Below are positions 18,691 to 26,172 of a stretch of 64,000 nucleotides of DNA, piece after piece. The DNA comes from WTFY01 sp965205685. GTDB lineage: Bacteria; Pseudomonadota; Gammaproteobacteria; UBA4575. Made by a program: the position numbers and the translations under genes. The notes under the pieces are model-generated. The model ran no database searches, was not told where the DNA came from, and saw only the letters and a program-made list of their open reading frames with translations. Within the stretch, counting starts at the first letter, position 1; each line of letters starts with the position of its first letter. Where the stretch lies: positions 496,001-560,000 of the forward strand of contig OZ242174.1 of NCBI GenBank assembly GCA_965205685.1, in the 5' to 3' direction.

Positions 18691-19518
18691 ATGAACACTG
18701 ATCATACAAAAATCAAACTTCATGGTTTTAACAATCTCACTAAAACCCTGAGCGTCAACTTTTACAATATCTGTTATGCACACACTCCGGCAGACCAGCA
18801 AGACTATCTGTGCCACATCGATGAGGCTTACAGCACAAAGCGTCTGCAGCAAGTACTTTGTGAGGTCGTGGACATTATCGGTGCCGATATTCTGAACATG
18901 TCGGCGTACGACTATGAGCCTCGCGGCTCCAGTGTTGCCTGCCTGATCGCCGAAGAACCCGTGTTGCCTGCCGCAGTCGCGGCCGGTTTGCATGTGGGCA
19001 AGCAGGGCAAAGCTGTGCAGCAGTCCACGGTCGCACATCTGGATAAGAGCCACGTGACGGCACACACGTATCCCGAAAGTCATCCGGATGACGGCATCAG
19101 CACAATTCGTGTCGACATGGACATATCCACTTGCGGCGAAGTGTCACCACTGGACGCACTGGATTATCTCATTGAGGCCTTCAACGAAGACGTCGTAATC
19201 TTGGATTACCGGATTCGGGGCTTTACTCGGGATACCCTGGGGCAAAAGCACTACACCGACCATGGAATTGCATCCATACAGGACTTCCTGTCTGAGGAAA
19301 CAAAACACCAGTACCGGATGATGGATATGAATGTATTGCAGACCAATACATTCCACACCCGAATGAAGCGGCTCGATTTCAGGCTAGGCGATCATTTGTT
19401 CAGAGGCTGTGCACACAGACCCCAAAAGGATGAGTTAACTGCCCTGGAGACGCGATTGAAAAAGGAGATGGATGAAATTTACTTCGGGGCGAGCCCCTTG
19501 AGTAATCAGGCCCAGTAG
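18691..19518 (+). CDS. speD: S-adenosylmethionine decarboxylase proenzyme
   Basis: Decarboxylates AdoMet to supply the aminopropyl donor for spermidine. It is the longer, E. coli-like class: 275 residues, self-cleaving within LDKSHVT before Ser120 to give a pyruvoyl-bearing alpha chain. HTYPESHPDDG just after this site is a family hallmark. No speE is adjacent. The 3' end overlaps the convergent coq7 gene by 13 bases. Confidence 0.93.
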   Translation: MNTDHTKIKLHGFNNLTKTLSVNFYNICYAHTPADQQDYLCHIDEAYSTKRLQQVLCEVVDIIGADILNMSAYDYEPRGSSVACLIAEEPVLPAAVAAGLHVGKQGKAVQQSTVAHLDKSHVTAHTYPESHPDDGISTIRVDMDISTCGEVSPLDALDYLIEAFNEDVVILDYRIRGFTRDTLGQKHYTDHGIASIQDFLSEETKHQYRMMDMNVLQTNTFHTRMKRLDFRLGDHLFRGCAHRPQKDELTALETRLKKEMDEIYFGASPLSNQAQ

Positions 19519-20147
19519 GCTGTTTTGGTCATGACCTTGGAGGCAGCCTGCATCAAGTGGCGGGCAAATTTGGGTATCTCGTGTACCCCGGCATCCTGTG
19601 CATTTGCATCATGCCTTGCCTCATCATCACGTATTCTCTGCAAAATTTCCTGACTCTTTTTGTCATTTTCGGGCAGGCGGGAAAGGTGTTTGTCAAGATG
19701 CCGCACAACCTGTTTTTCCGTTTCTGAAACAAAGCCCAGGCTCCATTGATCGCCAAGCAATCCGACAGTAGCGCCGATGGCATACGAGCCAAGGTACCAT
19801 GCTGGTGCCAGGGCGCTTGGGCGGTCGTTGAGTTCGGTTAGTCTTTTCTTGCACCAATCAAGATGGGCCTGCTCTTCTCGTGCACAGTCCTGCATGTGCT
19901 GTTTGACTTTTTTGTCTCGCGCAGTGTATGCCTGTCCGTGATAGAGGCCTTGGGCGGCGACTTCTCCGGCATGGTTCACACGCATAAGGCGGGCAGACAC
20001 TTTTTTGTCACGTGCCAGCAAGCCGTCTTCCATGAGTACATGATCGTCAGAACTGGCATCGGGACCCATTCCAAGCATGCTGAACATGGCTCGTATACCG
20101 CTTTCGGTATGAGACAAAAAGTGGTCAAGTGTGCTGTGCTCACGCAT
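19506..20147 (-). CDS. coq7: 2-polyprenyl-3-methyl-6-methoxy-1,4-benzoquinone monooxygenase
   Basis: Di-iron hydroxylase of ubiquinone synthesis, the alternative to UbiF. The 213-residue protein carries ferritin-like iron-ligand motifs: NHAGEVAAQGLY near residues 58-69, EEQAHLDWC near 91-99, SETEKQVVRHL, and DEARHD near 175. Together with ubiH and ubiI at 29-31 kb it shows that the organism makes ubiquinone aerobically. Its ATG overlaps the end of the upstream Fe-S gene by 8 bases, so the two are probably cotranscribed. Confidence 0.95.
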   Translation of the reverse strand: MREHSTLDHFLSHTESGIRAMFSMLGMGPDASSDDHVLMEDGLLARDKKVSARLMRVNHAGEVAAQGLYHGQAYTARDKKVKQHMQDCAREEQAHLDWCKKRLTELNDRPSALAPAWYLGSYAIGATVGLLGDQWSLGFVSETEKQVVRHLDKHLSRLPENDKKSQEILQRIRDDEARHDANAQDAGVHEIPKFARHLMQAASKVMTKTAYWA

Positions 20148-21399
20148 GCCCTGAGTATATCAATTGCCCGGCAAGAAGTTGTATTGGATGACAAACCACA
20201 ACGGCAGCATTCATTTTTGAGAGTTGTGCCCTGAGATGCAAAGCACAACCGATATTGGGTGTTACCAAATAGGCGGCATCGCTATGCACGACTTCTGTGA
20301 TGATGTTCTGGCCCAGGCGGTCTGCATGTTCAGTCTGAAAAAGCACATTCAGGCCTCCTGCTCCACAACATGCCGAATTATCCTGAAGCTTTTCAAGCCG
20401 GATTTCGGGTATCGCACCGAGCAGCTTTTCCACTACCTGGGCATCACTGCCGATCTGTCTTTGTGTGCAGGGGGTGTGGATAAACACTTTTTTCGGCAGT
20501 GGCCGGAAATCCAGGGCCTGCCTTTCGAGGTGTTCAACGGTAAACGAACAGATGTCCTTATGACAGCCTGCCAGTTCGGCGGAAAGTGGGCTATTTAGCA
20601 GTTCCGGGTATCGATCTATCTGTGAAGCACAGCCTGTAGCCAAGGAGACCAAGGCATCAATATCTTGGCCCTTGAACGTGTCACAGAATTTCTGGATGAG
20701 TTTTCTTGCGGTGCGTGGGTCCCCGTTGTGTTGGTGCAAGGCTCCGCAACAATGAGTCTGCGGGAAACGCACCGTTTCAAACTGCAGGGCCCGTAAAACT
20801 GTTTCAGCAGCTGGAAGTGCAGCGTCGGAAAAAATGTCACCGGCGCATGACTCTATCAGTGCAACCCTTTCTTTTGGTACACGAGCAGCTGTGGACGGGA
20901 CGGTGAAACGGGTCCTGTTTGGTCGGGGGATCAAGGTAGCCACACGCAGCAGGTGCGGGAGGCGCACAGCTGCCTTTTTTGCTAGGCGGTCTATTCCCAG
21001 GGCATGGTAGATACGTAACATGCTCTTCATGAACTTTCGGATTCCGGTTTTGCTTAATGTGACCAGCAGCAGTGACCGTGCGACCCGATAGCGCAATGTA
21101 TGCTGTTGGCCTGTGATGTCACGACCGGCATCCAGAATTTTTGCGTAGTCCACTTTTGTCGGACAAACGGACATGCAGTTCATGCACGCCAGGCATTGAT
21201 CGAGGTGGTCTACCAAGGCGGGGCTGGGCGACAATTTTTCTTCATGCAAGGCCCGCACCAGGGCAATACGGCCACGCGGGGATTCCGCTTCATTTCTTGT
21301 AACAGAGTAAGTTGGGCAGTGCGGCAAGCACAGCCCACACATCACACATTTGTCTGTCGCGGCAATGACGTCTTTGTTTTCAAATCTGGTTGCTAGCAT
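20140..21399 (-). CDS. GlcF-like (Fe-S)-binding protein with CCG domains
   Basis: A 419-residue protein with two 4Fe-4S ferredoxin motifs at the N-terminus (CVMCGLCLPHCP and CLACMNCMSVCP) and two cysteine-rich CCG domains, seen in THCCGALHQHNGD and NSACCGAGGLN. This is the architecture of glycolate oxidase subunit GlcF and of related anaerobic glycerol-3-phosphate dehydrogenase C and heterodisulfide reductase-type subunits. No glcD or glcE flavoprotein gene is adjacent, so its partner is unknown. ATG 21399 gives the standard N-terminus; the frame extends to 21480. It overlaps coq7 by 8 bases. Confidence 0.82.
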   Translation of the reverse strand: MLATRFENKDVIAATDKCVMCGLCLPHCPTYSVTRNEAESPRGRIALVRALHEEKLSPSPALVDHLDQCLACMNCMSVCPTKVDYAKILDAGRDITGQQHTLRYRVARSLLLVTLSKTGIRKFMKSMLRIYHALGIDRLAKKAAVRLPHLLRVATLIPRPNRTRFTVPSTAARVPKERVALIESCAGDIFSDAALPAAETVLRALQFETVRFPQTHCCGALHQHNGDPRTARKLIQKFCDTFKGQDIDALVSLATGCASQIDRYPELLNSPLSAELAGCHKDICSFTVEHLERQALDFRPLPKKVFIHTPCTQRQIGSDAQVVEKLLGAIPEIRLEKLQDNSACCGAGGLNVLFQTEHADRLGQNIITEVVHSDAAYLVTPNIGCALHLRAQLSKMNAAVVVCHPIQLLAGQLIYSGHA

Positions 21400-21583
21400 G
21401 GTGCTATTGCGGGAACTTGAAGATCTCGGGGAAGTAAGGCTTGGCTCATGTATGAATTGCCGACAGCTGATTTTATGCATGCAGCCGTAAGGTGCTTCAA
21501 AAATACATGCGCACTCGCTGTTTTAGGTCATAGTGCTGTACCTGAACAAGAAACAGGATGGCAGTTTAGTATTGGTACCAGTG

Positions 21584-21589
21584 TATAAT
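21584..21589 (+). promoter_or_regulatory. -10-like TATAAT upstream of the ferredoxin gene
   Basis: A perfect TATAAT lies 40 bases before the ATG at 21629, in the 229-base divergent gap with the GlcF-like gene. No good -35 hexamer is visible at 16-18 bases, so this is a weak prediction. Confidence 0.35.
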
Positions 21590-21628
21590 TAAAACGTGGT
21601 TATGGATAATCCGTGACAGAGGTCAGTC

Positions 21629-21934
21629 ATGTCTTTTTATAAACGTCATCTCTTTATGTGTGTGAATCATCGGGAGGACAAACCCTGTTGTCAGGACCAT
21701 GGGGCTGCAGAGTTACGTACATATGCCAAAAACAGGACAAAAGAGCTAGGCATTGCAAAACAGGGTGGGGTGCGTGTGAATCGGGCAGGTTGTCTGGACC
21801 GCTGTGATGAAGGCCCCATTGCCGTGGTTTATCCCGACGCCGTTTGGTACACCTACAGGGATGAAAGTGATCTCGATGAAATCATTACCAAGCACCTTAT
21901 TGATGGCGATATCGTTGACCGTCTGAGAATCTGA
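21629..21934 (+). CDS. thioredoxin-like [2Fe-2S] ferredoxin
   Basis: A 101-residue protein of the thioredoxin-fold 2Fe-2S ferredoxin family. The four likely cluster cysteines are the first in FMCVNHR, one or both in KPCCQD, and those in GCLDRCDEGP. Such small ferredoxins act as electron carriers in the cytosol and resemble the NuoE/HoxE domain. The partner is not evident from the neighbours. Confidence 0.85.
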   Translation: MSFYKRHLFMCVNHREDKPCCQDHGAAELRTYAKNRTKELGIAKQGGVRVNRAGCLDRCDEGPIAVVYPDAVWYTYRDESDLDEIITKHLIDGDIVDRLRI

Positions 21935-22015
21935 CCTCTTCCATATACCCACATAGGGGTGTAAGGCAAAATTCCTCAAAAATTAGTTGACTATAATATA
22001 GAAATATTAGAAAAT

Positions 22016-22114
22016 GCGCATATTCTGATAGTTTGAATGCAAACTTAAGAGCTCCTCCATCTACCTCTCTGGTAGTTAACTAAGCGTAGGCCGCAAAAGC
22101 CTACGCTTTTTTTT
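22016..22114 (+). ncRNA. possible leader RNA or small RNA upstream of rplM
   Basis: An AT-rich segment holds a TTGACT hexamer at 21987-21992 with a weak -10 (GAAAAT, 22010-22015) 17 bases later. It is followed by about 90 bases ending in a strong intrinsic terminator. The transcript would include a pyrimidine-rich stretch with CTCCTCC at about 22052-22058, complementary to Shine-Dalgarno sequences. Two readings are open: a free-standing small RNA, or the 5' leader of rplM-rpsI ending in an attenuator. In E. coli the rplM-rpsI operon is autoregulated by L13 through its leader. The promoter call is weak; the hairpin is strong. Confidence 0.35.
22083..22114 (+). terminator. intrinsic terminator or attenuator upstream of rplM
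   Basis: A perfect 9-bp stem (AGCGTAGGC at 22083-22091 with GCCTACGCT at 22099-22107) closes a seven-base loop and is followed by a run of eight T residues. It lies 86 bases before the rplM start, so it either ends transcription from the ferredoxin side or conditionally stops transcription into the ribosomal protein genes. Confidence 0.88.
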
Positions 22115-22200
22115 GCCCCAAAACAGGGAGCGCTTGTCAGCATACTATGATGTCCGTTAATATCTCCCGCTTTGCGGAACAAGAATCCTAGGTGAGTTTG

Positions 22201-22629
22201 ATGACCACAGTCAGCGCTAAACCTGCACAAGTCCAGCGCAGTTGGTATCTGGTGGATGCTACCGATAAAACTTTGGGGCGCATGGCAAGTGAAATTGCGA
22301 CACGGTTGAAAGGTAAACACAAACCGATCTATACGCCGCATGTGGACACTGGTGACTTTATTGTTGTCATCAACGCCGAGAAGGTACGTGTCACGGGCAA
22401 CAAAATGGAAGACAAGACGTATCATCGCTACACCGGCTACGTTGGTGGTCTCAAGTCCACCAAACTCAAAGAAATGCATGCAAAACATCCCGAGCGTGTT
22501 ATTGAGAATGCAGTAAGAGGGATGTTGCCAAAGAATCCACTGGGCCGGGCAATGTTTCGAAAACTGAAAGTCTATGCAGGTTCAGAGCACAAGCATTCTG
22601 CACAGCAACCCCAACCATTAGAGTTTTAA
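22201..22629 (+). CDS. rplM: 50S ribosomal protein L13
   Basis: Large-subunit ribosomal protein of 142 residues, the family length. It carries DATDKTLGRMASEIA, KHKPIYTPHVDTGDF, VRGMLPKNPLGRAMF and the terminal HSAQQPQPL. ATG 22201 is preferred over the in-frame GTG at 22192 because it matches the family N-terminus. rpsI begins six bases after the stop, the universal rplM-rpsI pair. Confidence 0.98.
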   Translation: MTTVSAKPAQVQRSWYLVDATDKTLGRMASEIATRLKGKHKPIYTPHVDTGDFIVVINAEKVRVTGNKMEDKTYHRYTGYVGGLKSTKLKEMHAKHPERVIENAVRGMLPKNPLGRAMFRKLKVYAGSEHKHSAQQPQPLEF

Positions 22630-22635
22630 CTACCC

Positions 22636-23028
22636 ATGCCACAAGAACAGTTTTACGGAACCGGGCGAAGAAAAAGTTCGACTGCACGCGTCTATCTGCG
22701 TCCTGGCTCAGGCCAGATCACGGTTAATATGCGTGCCTTCGATCAATATTTTGGCAGGGAGACATCATGCATGATAATTCGCCAGCCACTCGAACTTACT
22801 GAGTTGACAGACAAATTTGATATTGATGTCAAGGTCAAGGGTGGGGGTTCGAACGGCCAGGCTGGTGCGGTCCAGTTGGGAATAGCCCGGGCACTGCTGG
22901 AATATGACCAGAATCTTCGAGCGCCGTTGCGACAGAACGGATTTCTCACCCGTGATGCGCGTGAAGTGGAACGCAAAAAAGTTGGCCTGCGCAAGGCACG
23001 CAAGAAAGAACAATATTCCAAGCGCTAA
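22636..23028 (+). CDS. rpsI: 30S ribosomal protein S9
   Basis: Small-subunit protein of 130 residues. The N-terminal YGTGRRKSSTARV, GGGSNGQAGAVQLGIARAL and the basic C-terminal tail ending in YSKR, which reaches the P-site tRNA, are all present. It is cotranscribed with rplM. Confidence 0.98.
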   Translation: MPQEQFYGTGRRKSSTARVYLRPGSGQITVNMRAFDQYFGRETSCMIIRQPLELTELTDKFDIDVKVKGGGSNGQAGAVQLGIARALLEYDQNLRAPLRQNGFLTRDAREVERKKVGLRKARKKEQYSKR

Positions 23029-23217
23029 TCTGCGTCTCCTTGAGAGGAGTTTCCTGGGCGCTGAACAGTTTGACGATGCCTATATCTCCCTGGCATTCAC
23101 AGGTGTGTCGGGGTTCGTAAATCATTTGTAGATTTAGAATTCATTCAGGGCAAGCCGCCTGAATTTATCCCGTGTACCCCGAGGAGCCCATGCCGGGTTC
23201 GTTGTCAGTCGGTCCTG
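23029..23217. other. convergent gap between rpsI and rpiA
   Basis: This gap holds two modest hairpins: CTCCT/AGGAG at 23036-23049 followed by TTT, and ATTCAGG/CCTGAAT at 23143-23164 followed by TT. Either could end rpsI transcription, and the second could also act for rpiA, but neither is a strong intrinsic terminator. I see no gene in it. Confidence 0.4.
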
Positions 23218-23871
23218 TTAGATAATTTGAAGGCCTGATTCCTTACCCAAAATCAGTATATCGGCGGGCCTTAATGCAAAAATGCCGACAGTGACAACAC
23301 CTGCGATATTGTTCAGTTCGCGTTCCTTGTCTACGGGATTCAGGATTTCCAAATTGTGCACATCGAGAATAAGATTGCCGTTATCGGTTTTATATCCTTC
23401 TCTCAACTCGGGGATACCGCCGTGTTTGACAAGCTGTCTTGCTACGTGACTTCTTGCCATAGGGATTACTTCAACGGGCAACGGGAAAGCTCCCAGTGTA
23501 TCCACTAGCTTGGTATCGTCAGCAATGCACACGAATTTCTCACTGACCCCCGCAACAATTTTTTCACGCGTCAACGCGCCACCGCCCCCTTTGATCAAAT
23601 ACTTGTGGTGTGTAGCCTCATCGGCACCATCGACGTATACCGGCAGGCTGGATACGCTATTCAGGTCTAGCACCTGCATGCCGTGCTCCTTCAGGCGCCG
23701 TGCCGTGGCCTCTGAGCTAGCCACGGTTCCATCGATTTTTCCTTTTATGCCTGCGAGTGCATCAATAAAATAATTTGCGGTAGACCCTGTGCCAACACCG
23801 ATTACATCGCCAGCTTGTATATAATCCAGAGCACCCTCGGCAGCAGCAAGTTTCTTTTTTTCAAGTGACAT
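23218..23871 (-). CDS. rpiA: ribose-5-phosphate isomerase A
   Basis: Interconverts ribose 5-phosphate and ribulose 5-phosphate. The 217-residue protein has IGVGTGSTANYFIDAL near residues 24-39, ASSEATARRLKEHG, VYVDGADEA with the active-site Asp residues, and LIKGGGGALTREKIVA. It is divergent from ilvA with a 77-base gap, an arrangement also found in pseudomonads. Confidence 0.97.
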   Translation of the reverse strand: MSLEKKKLAAAEGALDYIQAGDVIGVGTGSTANYFIDALAGIKGKIDGTVASSEATARRLKEHGMQVLDLNSVSSLPVYVDGADEATHHKYLIKGGGGALTREKIVAGVSEKFVCIADDTKLVDTLGAFPLPVEVIPMARSHVARQLVKHGGIPELREGYKTDNGNLILDVHNLEILNPVDKERELNNIAGVVTVGIFALRPADILILGKESGLQII

Positions 23872-23948
23872 TGCATGAAAGCAGTTTGAGTTTTATAAAT
23901 GATACCGGTACCAGATACGGAAAGCATAATCTATTGTGATTTTATGAT

Positions 23949-25466
23949 ATGGCAAACGAAGAACTTGTAAACAAGATAGAAAATGCCAAGGTGTATGACG
24001 TTGCGGTCAAATCTGCACTTGATTTTGCATATACCCTGTCTGAGCGGTTTTCTAACCAGATTTACCTGAAGAGAGAGGATCAACAAAGCGTTTTTTCTTT
24101 CAAACTCAGGGGTGCCTACAACAAAATTGTGCACTTGTCGGAATCTGAGAGGAAGCGAGGAGTAATCGCCGCATCGGCCGGAAATCATGCCCAAGGTGTA
24201 GCCCTTGTTGCAAAAAAACTAGGCATTCACGCTACTATCGTGATGCCATGTACCACCCCATCTATCAAGGTGCAATCGGTCACCAGTATGGGTGCAACTG
24301 CCATTTTGCATGGTGATACCTATGACGAAGCCTTTCTGCATTCCCAGGAACTTGCAGAGAATCAGGGACTGGCTTATGTGCATCCCTATGATGATGAGGA
24401 TGTTATCGCGGGACAGGGGACTGTCGCACTGGAGATACTGCAGCAAATTCCATCTGGCATAGACGCAGTGTTTGTTCCGATTGGAGGCGGTGGACTTATT
24501 GCCGGCATGGCATCCTATATCAAGCACTACCGACCTGACATAAAGGTGATCGGGGTTGAACCTCAGGATGCACCGACCATGCATGATGCGTTACTGGCAA
24601 AAAAGAGAGTGCAACTGGATACCGTCGGGATTTTTGCGGATGGGGTTGCCGTTCGATGTGTTGGTGAACAAGCTTTCGAAATTGCAAAAAGACTTGTCGA
24701 TGAAGTGTTGTTAGTAAGTACAGATGAGATCTGTGCCGCTATCAAGGACCTTTTTGATGAGACGCGCACGCTGTTCGAACCTGCAGGGGCTTTGGCTTTA
24801 GCGGGGATCAAACAATATGTTGACCGGGAAAAAGTCACAGACAAGTTGCTGGTCGCAGTAAATACCGGCGCAAACATGAATTTTGATCGTTTGCGCCATG
24901 TAGCAGAGCGTGCAGAACTTGGCGAACGAAGGGAGTGCTTGTTTGCGGTAACTATTCCCGAGAGGCGAGGCAGCTTTTTAGCGTTCTGCCGGCTACTCGG
25001 ATCCCGAGGAGTTACGGAGTTCAACTATCGTTATGCAGATACCGAGGAAGCGCAAATATTTTTGGGTGTGAACGTGGAGGATGCTGAAACCGAAAAAAAT
25101 CAGCTGCTACAAACATTGGAAGCATCTGGGTATCCTGCTCTTGATATTTCGGATAATGAAGTTGCTATTCTTCATTTGCGGCACATGGTGGGTGGCCGAA
25201 GTCCGACACTGGAGAATGAAATCCTGTTTCGTTTTGAATTTCCGGAGCGGCCTGGTGCATTGCTGGACTTCCTGGAAATGATTGGGCAGGAATGGAACAT
25301 CAGTCTGTTTCACTACCGCAACCACGGTGCAGCTTATGGGCGTGTGTTGGCAGGGATTCAGGTGCCAGCAGAACACCGAAAACGCTTTGACCAGTTCTTG
25401 GCTAAACTGGGGTACAGGTGCTGGGAGGAAACCAGCAACCCGGTATATAAATTGTTCTTAGGCTAG
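23949..25466 (+). CDS. ilvA: threonine deaminase (threonine ammonia-lyase), biosynthetic
   Basis: PLP enzyme converting threonine to 2-oxobutanoate, the committed step of isoleucine synthesis. The 505-residue size is that of the allosteric biosynthetic form. The PLP lysine is Lys52 in FSFKLRGA; SAGNHAQG and the glycine-rich PIGGGGLIAGM phosphate loop follow. The C-terminal part (about 325-505) contains two ACT-like regulatory domains, seen in the repeated FAVTIPERRGSF and FEFPERPGALLDF starts. Its 3' end overlaps the frameshifted tail of the convergent repeat-protein ORF by nine bases. Confidence 0.97.
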   Translation: MANEELVNKIENAKVYDVAVKSALDFAYTLSERFSNQIYLKREDQQSVFSFKLRGAYNKIVHLSESERKRGVIAASAGNHAQGVALVAKKLGIHATIVMPCTTPSIKVQSVTSMGATAILHGDTYDEAFLHSQELAENQGLAYVHPYDDEDVIAGQGTVALEILQQIPSGIDAVFVPIGGGGLIAGMASYIKHYRPDIKVIGVEPQDAPTMHDALLAKKRVQLDTVGIFADGVAVRCVGEQAFEIAKRLVDEVLLVSTDEICAAIKDLFDETRTLFEPAGALALAGIKQYVDREKVTDKLLVAVNTGANMNFDRLRHVAERAELGERRECLFAVTIPERRGSFLAFCRLLGSRGVTEFNYRYADTEEAQIFLGVNVEDAETEKNQLLQTLEASGYPALDISDNEVAILHLRHMVGGRSPTLENEILFRFEFPERPGALLDFLEMIGQEWNISLFHYRNHGAAYGRVLAGIQVPAEHRKRFDQFLAKLGYRCWEETSNPVYKLFLG

Positions 25467-26036
25467 AAATTTAAGATTGTTTCGGAGCATACGGCTCTGG
25501 TATCTAAAGCTAGTAACGCAACGAATCCTGAAGAGGGGTTTGTCACAAAAAAAGGCTCTAAAAAGAGCCTTTTTTTGTGGTACAGACGACTTTGCGTTAG
25601 CGAGATTTACGCCGAACTGCCTTTTTGGCAGTTTTACGTTTGGCAGTCTTGCGCTTAACGGCTTTTTTAGCGGTTTTTTAGCGGTTTTGCGCTTGACAGC
25701 CTTTTTGGCAGTTTTACGTTTGGCAGTCTTGCGCTTAACGGTTTTTTTAGCGGTCTTGCGTTTAGCGGTTTTGCGCTTGACAGCCTTTTTGGCAGTTTTA
25801 CGTTTGGCAGTCTTGCGCTTAACGGTTTTTTTAGCGGTCTTGCGTTTAGCGGTTTTGCGCTTGACAGCCTTTTTGGCAGTTTTACGTTTAGCAGTAGTCT
25901 TACGCTTGGTGGTCTTACGCTTGACAGCCTTTTTAGCAGTCTTACGCTTGGCAGTTGCAGCAGTCTTGCGCTTAACGACTTTTTTGGCAGTCCTGCGTTT
26001 GGCAGTTGCAGCAGTCTTACGTTTCTTGATGGCCAT
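25458..26036 (-). CDS. lysine-rich (KRKTAKK) repeat, histone H1/AlgP-like protein, frameshifted at the C-terminal end
   Basis: The product opens MAIKKRKT and is then almost wholly Lys, Arg, Thr, Ala and Val in KRKTAKKAV-type repeats, like the C-terminal tails of histone H1 and the Pseudomonas AlgP family, so DNA binding and compaction is the likely role. ATG 26036 has GGAGG nine bases upstream. Near the 3' end an 11-bp tandem duplication shifts the frame: about 61 residues of non-repetitive, mixed-composition tail replace the basic end and run through the terminator to 25458. Removing one copy restores a basic end (residues AVRRKSR) stopping at TAA 25599-25597, about 143 residues in all. The annotated tail is probably not native. 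Confidence 0.75.
   Translation of the reverse strand: MAIKKRKTAATAKRRTAKKVVKRKTAATAKRKTAKKAVKRKTTKRKTTAKRKTAKKAVKRKTAKRKTAKKTVKRKTAKRKTAKKAVKRKTAKRKTAKKTVKRKTAKRKTAKKAVKRKTAKKPLKKPLSARLPNVKLPKRQFGVNLANAKSSVPQKKALFRAFFCDKPLFRIRCVTSFRYQSRMLRNNLKFLA
25547..25576. terminator. bidirectional intrinsic terminator between ilvA and the repeat-protein gene
   Basis: An A run, stem AGGCTC/GAGCCT, an AT loop and a T run form a nearly perfect palindrome that would work on both strands. It sits about 80 bases after the ilvA stop and about 20 bases after the inferred ancestral stop (25597-25599) of the repeat protein. Its position supports that ancestral stop as the real gene end. In the frame as read, this hairpin lies inside the coding sequence. 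Confidence 0.88.
25663..25684 (-). repeat. perfect 11-bp tandem duplication causing a frameshift
   Basis: TTTTTTAGCGG occurs twice head to tail at 25663-25673 and 25674-25684 on the plus strand. A single copy would give an uninterrupted KRKTAKKAVKRKTA reading; two copies shift the frame by two bases. It may be a strand-slippage event in the culture or lineage, or an assembly error in a repetitive region. Confidence 0.85.
25691..25875 (-). repeat. 84-bp tandem repeats encoding 28-residue basic units
   Basis: The decamer GCTTGACAGC recurs at 25691, 25775 and 25859, exactly 84 bases apart, and the sequence between is essentially identical. Each unit encodes 28 residues alternating KKAV and KKTV forms. 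Further diverged units continue to about 26030. The near identity at DNA level implies recent expansion or homogenisation. Confidence 0.9.
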
Positions 26037-26172
26037 CAATACTCCCCTCCAAACAATAAACGTTGAGTTGTAGTCGCGCTAAAGTATATACGTTTGATAT
26101 ATAAATACTAGTTTTTTTGCGATGTTTTTAATTTAAGGTTATGCGCAAAAACTAAAGTCACTACGCATCAAT

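Noticed and set aside
25691..25875. 84-bp direct repeats considered as a CRISPR or iteron array
   Set aside because: The repeats are contiguous without unique spacers and are coding in phase with a basic protein.
25477..26073. Plus-strand ORF of 198 residues with LAVLRLAV repeats, antisense to the lysine-rich gene
   Set aside because: Its hydrophobic repeats are the mirror of the KRKTAKK codons on the other strand; there is no ribosome binding site, and the minus-strand gene has a good one.
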